A stretch of 64,000 nucleotides of DNA from Pocillopora verrucosa (lineage: Eukaryota; Cnidaria; Anthozoa; Scleractinia; Pocilloporidae): the NCBI RefSeq assembly GCF_036669915.1, contig NC_089320.1, positions 11,591,313-11,655,312 on the forward strand, in the 5' to 3' direction. Both the position numbers and the translations under genes were made by a program. The notes under the pieces are model-generated. The model made no database searches. It was not told the origin of the DNA and saw only the letters and a list, made by a program, of their open reading frames with translations. Shown here one piece after another: positions 59,065 through 64,000 of the stretch; position 1 is the stretch's first letter, and each line of letters opens with the position of its first letter.

Positions 59065-60000
59065 ATGGCGAATTTAACTGAGGATGGAAATTATACGACA
59101 ACAGGCCTGGGGTTTTCCTGTTCTCTAGGTCTCGGAACAGCTCAGAAGATATTCATTTCAACTATAAATCTTCCCTCATCCACTTTTGCAATTATTGGAA
59201 ATCTCTTGATCATCATTGCTCTCCGAAAGGTGTCGTGCCTTCATCCGCCGTCAAAACTCTTGCTCAGTTGTCTTGCTTGCACAGATTTGGGCGTGGGCCT
59301 TATTTCACATCCTCTTTTCAGTATTTTCCTTATGGCCCCTGAGCACTCAAGGGTTTGTTTCTTCTCTTCTTTACTTTTTCTTATCACTGGTTCAATATTT
59401 TGTGGGGTATCTTCGTCAACAATGACTGCAATAAGTGTGGACAGACTTCTAGCTCTGTCGCTGGGATTAAGATACAAACAGGTTGTAACTATGAGGCGAG
59501 TAAAGGCTCTCGTTGGTACTCATTGGGTCTTATGCATTATCATTATGCCGGTACTATTTCATAGTCATCGCATTTTCCTAGGCATTGGGTCTGCAATGTT
59601 TTTGTTAAGCATAATGATCTCTTCATTTTGTTACATCAAAATTTATCGCACTCTCCGCCTCTCGCAAGCACAAGTTCAGAGCCAAGGTCACCAAGGACAA
59701 CAGAATGAAGAACCAACTCCACTGAATAACGCGAGATACAAAAAAACAGTGTCCACAGCACTGTGGGTACAAATGGCATCACTGGTTTGTTATCTCCCTT
59801 TTGTTTTGGTCATTGGTTTTGTTTCTATCACTGAACATGAAACGCCATCATTCAACTTTGTCTCGTGTTTATCGACATCTCTTATGTTGTCTAACTCGAC
59901 TATAAATCCAATCCTGTATTGTTGGAGGATGAGAGAAATGAAACGAGCCGTAAAGCACACGATAAGACAATTTTGTTGTTATCCTAATGAAGAAACTTAG
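59065..60000 (+). CDS. Rhodopsin-like (class A) GPCR, orphan, 311 residues
   Basis: One coding exon from the ATG at 59065 (MANLTEDGNYTTT, with N-glycosylation sequons) to TAG. A 5' exon boundary (TTTATTTCAG) at 58954 suggests spliced untranslated exons upstream, possibly the cassettes at 55.7-58.0 kb. Visible landmarks: IIGNLLII in helix 1, LACTDLGVG in helix 2, Cys in HSRVCFF at the top of helix 3, ISVDRLLAL (DRL instead of DRY), GTHW in helix 4, CYLP in helix 6 and NSTINPILY in helix 7. No cysteine is seen in the short second extracellular loop, so the usual helix 3-loop disulfide seems absent, as in melanocortin-type receptors. The ligand is unknown. It is related to the pseudogene at 31943-32602 and the partial gene at the right edge. 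Confidence 0.9.
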   Translation: MANLTEDGNYTTTGLGFSCSLGLGTAQKIFISTINLPSSTFAIIGNLLIIIALRKVSCLHPPSKLLLSCLACTDLGVGLISHPLFSIFLMAPEHSRVCFFSSLLFLITGSIFCGVSSSTMTAISVDRLLALSLGLRYKQVVTMRRVKALVGTHWVLCIIIMPVLFHSHRIFLGIGSAMFLLSIMISSFCYIKIYRTLRLSQAQVQSQGHQGQQNEEPTPLNNARYKKTVSTALWVQMASLVCYLPFVLVIGFVSITEHETPSFNFVSCLSTSLMLSNSTINPILYCWRMREMKRAVKHTIRQFCCYPNEET

Positions 60001-61900
60001 AAACACCGTGACTTTAACAAGATGCGATGGCAGTCCACTGCGTTATGAGTAATTGTTGTAAATACAACCTTCTAGAAATCTCCAGACTGCTTGGTCATGC
60101 TGACTTGCATACCATGGAACTTTCTGGAGCATTTCATAATGTCACGCACCTGTTATGTAATACTACTAAAACAGTTATCATCCAAGCTTCTGGAATGTTC
60201 CAGAACACCTTGTAAATATATAAAGACTGACTTATGTAGTAGTAGGGCTAGTTACAGTTGTTGTTGTCGGAGCGAAGACTGTTTTGAAAGCTCTACCGAG
60301 AAAGAGTTACCGCGGAAAATTGCTCATTTCAAGGCACTTTGGAGACAGCAATGAGATTGTCTCAGTGGTGAGCTAGGATGTTGATTGTGGTAGGCTTACT
60401 GAATTAAGTTTATTAACGATAAGTATTGTACTGCTTTTAGGAGGCGCTCTTTGTTAAGAACATTACTCGCTGTTTAATAACATAATTGAGTTTGTGGGAT
60501 TGTGATTTTATACCGTAACAACTGCAAGTAATGTGGGGTCGACCTGTATACTGTGAGGTCGATCTGACCACTTTGAGTTGAATGATACCATCAGTTATTT
60601 ACATAATACCTTGCAGGATGGTTCCAAATAAAGTGTAGATTTGATTTTGGAGCAGCAATAAAACTTTATTTAAAAGAATACAAGTAGAAAAATGTTTGTG
60701 TTCCCGTCCATGCGGTTAAAAAAAAGCTGGCGTAAATTGGGAAGAAAGGCACTGAACTAAGTTAAATTAGACTCAATTTAGTCTTGTTGGAGATAGCAAT
60801 CGCCTGAGACGGAGTCATTCCATGCAAAAATCTCATTTTCGTTATTCAAAATACTCCACCTCAGAGAATTTAATCGCCTTTTGATGAAAAAACGCAAGAG
60901 CACTTCGAAATCTGTGAAAGGATATCATCAACTATGAATTCGAGAGCTACAAAAGCATGGCAACAAATGAATCATATCGTGGTGTTTTAACTTGGTTTTA
61001 TTTCCGGTAATCGAAGTCGTGAACAACAGCAAAATCCCCTGTACAATTCTGTTTTAAAACTTGTTTAATGCCAGTGTCTCCTGTATTAGGTCTTGGAAGG
61101 AATTCCGAAAATCTAGCTACTAAGTAACAGTATTGATGCATTTATAAGCAGCTTGATTAAGGGTGCTAATGCGGCAGGGTCTTCATAAGAAAAAAATCCA
61201 CTTTTTCATGCAGCTTGACAAGGAAGTAGGCATCATATCGTGCTGAGAGGTTACCGATTACTAACCATTGCCTTCCTCGAAAACAAATCAAGAGAGCAGG
61301 ATCTGGGCTCCAGCCTGAAATTATGTCTGTAGTGCGAGAAAATGGTCGTCAAGATCTTTCACAAACAGAGAAACACACGCCTATTTAATTAATTCCTCAA
61401 ACTCTGTCGAAACTAACCTCGTAATGTTGTAAAAAGGCAGCTTTATGTGTCTTTGAACTTCTTCAGTTTAAATCAACGAATTATAAAAAAAAAAAGAATA
61501 AAAAACATCTTTTCTCAGAAAGGCGCCTTAATCTTTTCCTTGACGGCGAATAACTCGTCATCCATTGCAATTCGTTTTGCCCTTCTCTAATTTCATACCA
61601 AATAATTGAAAAAAATCTGTTACGTGACCGATGGATGGCAAACGAGGATCATTGATGAGCATCTTTTTGTTCCTCGCTCAGGCTTGTTCCTTCCTGGTCC
61701 ACTCAGTGTTTGTCTGGAACAGATATAAAAGCTTCCCACAGCTTATTTCCCACCTTTTCTTGAATAGAGGACAAAAGTAAAGATAAATGATAAGCTAAGG
61801 TTCTCAATATTTTGCTTGACCGCTCTAAAAGCAGGGAATCATTCTGCCAAGTAATGTATCAGTGATGTAAAACAGTTTGTATCTTACGGCTGTGAATATA
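60001..61900. other. No gene recognised; 3' flank of the GPCR gene
   Basis: Short open frames only. AATAAA at about 60628, in a GGTTCCAAATAAAG context, could serve as a polyadenylation signal for the GPCR transcript. Confidence 0.45.
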
Positions 61901-61913
61901 TGAAAGTCATATA

Positions 61914-62110
61914 TTTGAACTGCGGATAAAGACGTGAATATGAAAGCGATCTTCGCAGTAATGAACACTACTTAAGCAGTAGCGAAAAGAAGGCCTGAAA
62001 AAAAAAAAAAAAAAAAAATCAGGCCTGTACGGGATTTGAACCCATGACCTCTGCGATACCGGTACAGTGCTCTGGTCACCGTGTTGGTTCCAAATAAACC
62101 CGTGGAGTGG
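61914..62110 (-). repeat. tRNA-derived SINE copy, inverted relative to the one at 62540
   Basis: On the minus strand: box B region GGTCATGGGTTCAAATCCCG, CAGGCCTGA, a T run, then CAGGCCTTCTTTTCGCTACT and GCGAAGATCGCTTTCATATT. The box A half is missing. It matches the body of the 29.7 kb copy. Confidence 0.65.
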
Positions 62111-62250
62111 TGAATAAACGGCTGTGAATATATGAAAGTCATTTATAAAATAGTTCAAATAGTACGCGCGCTCTGATTGGCCATAAAACCATTTTACATG
62201 AGCGTATGTAAACACGGTTTTCGTTCCTCTTTCATTAGTTATTTTATAAA

Positions 62251-62435
62251 AGAAATGTAAAATGGTTTCCGTGTTTACATAGCCTGATGTAAACACGCGG
62301 GAGGTTGGGAGAACACTCGATAAGCTGGAAACCACTCCGCTTCGTGTCGTGGTTTCATACGCTTATCTCGTGTTTCCCCAACCTCCCGCGTGTTTACATC
62401 AGGTTATGTAAACACGGAAACCATTTTACATTTCT
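62251..62435. repeat. Large foldback between inverted SINE pieces
   Basis: A palindrome of 185 bases with ends AGAAATGTAAAATGGTTTCC and the complementary GGAAACCATTTTACATTTCT. The arms are about 85 bases, including ACACGCGGGAGGTTGG and its complement, and the centre is near 62343. One arm-end copy (AAACCATTTTACATGAGCG) also lies outside at 62186. Confidence 0.85.
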
Positions 62436-62539
62436 TCAATATTTGAACTGGGGATAAAGACGTGAATATGAAAGCGACCTACGCAGTAATGAACATTACG
62501 TAGGCAGTAGTGTTTAAGCAGTAGTGTAAGCAGTCTTTT

Positions 62540-62770
62540 CATTACTGCGAAGATCGCTTTCATATTCACGTCTTTATCCGCAGTTCAAATATATGACTTT
62601 CATATATTCACAGCCGTTTATTCACCACTCTACGTGTCTATTTAGAACCAACACGGCAGAGGTCATGGGTTCAAATCCCGTACAGGCCTGAATTTTTGTT
62701 TTCAGGCCTTCTTTTCACTACTGCTTTTAAGTAGTGTTCATTACTGCGAAGATCGCTTTCATTTTCAGTT
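62540..62770 (+). repeat. tRNA-derived SINE pieces, plus orientation
   Basis: GAAGATCGCTTTCATATTCA occurs at about 62550, then GGTCATGGGTTCAAATCCCG at 62663 and CAGGCCTTCTTTTCACTACT at 62703, then GCGAAGATCGCTTTCAT again. The order suggests nested or rearranged copies, mirror-imaged to 61914-62110. Confidence 0.6.
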
Positions 62771-62980
62771 TGTATCTTAGTTTGGATTTTAGTTTCACCG
62801 GATAGAATTGGTTCAATTCTCCATTGTTTTGGAGTAACGTTACAAATTTCTGCTTCTCGTTTTTTCAGTTAAACAAAAATTTAAGTTAAATTTCCTAGAA
62901 AATTTAAGTTCTAACTCATGTTAGTACAGAGGGTGATTAAAAATAGGTAAGCATTTAAAGTACTTGTTAAATATTATTTA

Positions 62981-63170
62981 ACAATTGGTTCATACGTCAG
63001 CGTGCGTTCATCGAGATATGAAGCACGCGGGAAGTTTGGAGAGCACGAAAATTGCGTAAGAGTTGCTCGAGGGCGTAGCCAAGAGCAACTCTAGCCTCTT
63101 GAGTGCTCTCCAAACTTCCCAAGTGCTTCATATCTTGATGAATGCACAGCTGACGTGTGAACCAATTGTT
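62981..63170. repeat. Large foldback element
   Basis: A palindrome of about 190 bases bounded by AACAATTGGTTCA and TGAACCAATTGTT. Arms of about 90 bases with GATATGAAGCACGCGGGAAG against CTTCCCAAGTGCTTCATATC. The centre is GAGTTGCTCGAGGGC near 63070. A 62-codon open frame inside it is an artefact. Confidence 0.85.
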
Positions 63171-63867
63171 GTATAACATTTTCAACCCGATGGTTTAAAT
63201 GTTGAAAAAGGGTTAATATTCCCTCTGCTACGCGTCAGCGCGTTGATAATTTTGTTCCAGGAAAACATTTCGCTACGCTGTAAACGATCTTGTCTTAGAT
63301 TGGTCAAAAAACTGACAGGTGAATTCATGCGTGTAAATGAACTTTATTTTCTGATTGAATACAAAATTCTCGAGGGATTTGTTTGCTGACGTCATGAGCG
63401 TGCACAGTAGGAATATGAAGCACGCTCACGCAATTGAATTTGATTAGACAAATTTACTAGCTATGTTATAAATTAGATTCAAATATACTGGCCTCGTAGC
63501 TGCCAGTCTTATTTGAGTGTACTTGTACAAAATAAGACTAATTACACACCAGTATAAGATTGAAAAGAACCAACAAATTGGTTTATGGAGGTTTTCGATT
63601 GCACGAAAGAAGCCATTTAAGCGTTAGTTACCAAGTTAGCAAACGATTTAAACCGTACTTCGGGGAAGAGAATAAGAAAAGGAAATGAGCTAATATGGAA
63701 AGAAACTACTAAACCTCAACCAATACGTCTACAATAATAGCATGCTGTGTTTTTTACTTCGCAGAGTAGCGGTCTGCATGTCTACTTTTGTCAGATGCAA
63801 ATCATGGTCGACAGCCGGTTTGACTATTGCATGATTTTCAGCACGTTTTATTGGAGCCAGGTTGCTT

Positions 63868-64000
63868 CTAAGCTTCTTCACTAAAGATGCAACGAAACTG
63901 CCTGATCGTGCCTCTTACTGCTTGTCGTATATCTCTAATCTTCCAGCAATACAAAAGTGGGTTAATAGTTGAGTTAGACATCAGCAGAGACAGCGTTACA
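63868..64000 (-). CDS. 3' end of another rhodopsin-like GPCR gene, cut by the right edge
   Basis: The last 43 codons plus a TAG stop. The reading enters as VTLSLLMSNSTINPLLYCWK, which is the helix 7 NPxxY region, and continues RDIRQAVRGTIRQF with a short tail. This matches the C-terminus of the receptor at 59065 ([19 protein letters not shown]) closely. The remainder of the gene lies beyond the window, on the opposite strand to that receptor. Confidence 0.82.
   Translation of the reverse strand, partial: VTLSLLMSNSTINPLLYCWKIRDIRQAVRGTIRQFRCIFSEEA

Overview
The window looks like nuclear DNA of an anthozoan cnidarian, most likely a stony coral. It is AT-rich, has intron-containing genes with GT-AG junctions, carries many short dispersed palindromic and tRNA-derived repeats, and encodes animal families (ClC channel, PAQR receptors, rhodopsin-like GPCRs, an ER 2OG dioxygenase). 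The species assignment is inference. Nothing in it looks bacterial or viral.

Layout. (1) From the left edge to 21.2 kb, minus strand: a ClC-2-type chloride channel gene. Nineteen coding exons were reconstructed with consistent reading phase; the gene runs off the left edge before its second CBS domain. Its 7.3 kb second intron holds a separate two-exon gene on the plus strand (12.3-14.1 kb) for a 91-residue membrane protein, plus several MITE-like repeats. (2) 21.2-27.1 kb: an alternative channel first exon, a decayed transposase fragment, a long foldback element and simple repeats, but no convincing intact gene. (3) 27.2-32.6 kb: two intronless PAQR receptor genes in head-to-head inverted orientation, nearly identical in the membrane core but different at the N-terminus, followed by a broken GPCR gene whose stop lies 30 bases from the end of PAQR copy 2. 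(4) 33-45.2 kb: three genes for unrecognised, Ser/Arg-rich, probably disordered proteins (155, about 306 and 412 residues). Two of them share intron phase and short motifs and may be diverged paralogs. A 0.5 kb block is duplicated around the first. (5) 47.0-53.3 kb, minus strand: a complete six-exon gene for a 547-residue ER protein with a signal peptide, two 2OG-Fe(II) dioxygenase domains (the first has lost its metal ligands) and a C-terminal KDEL. (6) 54.7-60.0 kb: a mosaic of duplicated segments containing four acceptor-exon-donor cassettes and two TATA-like boxes, just upstream of an intact rhodopsin-like GPCR gene. (7) 60-64 kb: repeat-rich DNA with two large foldbacks and tRNA-derived SINE pieces, ending in the 3' end of another GPCR gene of the same family.

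Functionally the window is a patchwork of membrane signalling genes (channel, PAQR, GPCR) and a secretory-pathway hydroxylase. I see no evidence that they act together. The strongest signals are local duplication and decay (PAQR pair, GPCR family, disordered-protein genes), the nested antisense gene, the KDEL-tagged tandem dioxygenase, and the cassette array before the GPCR.
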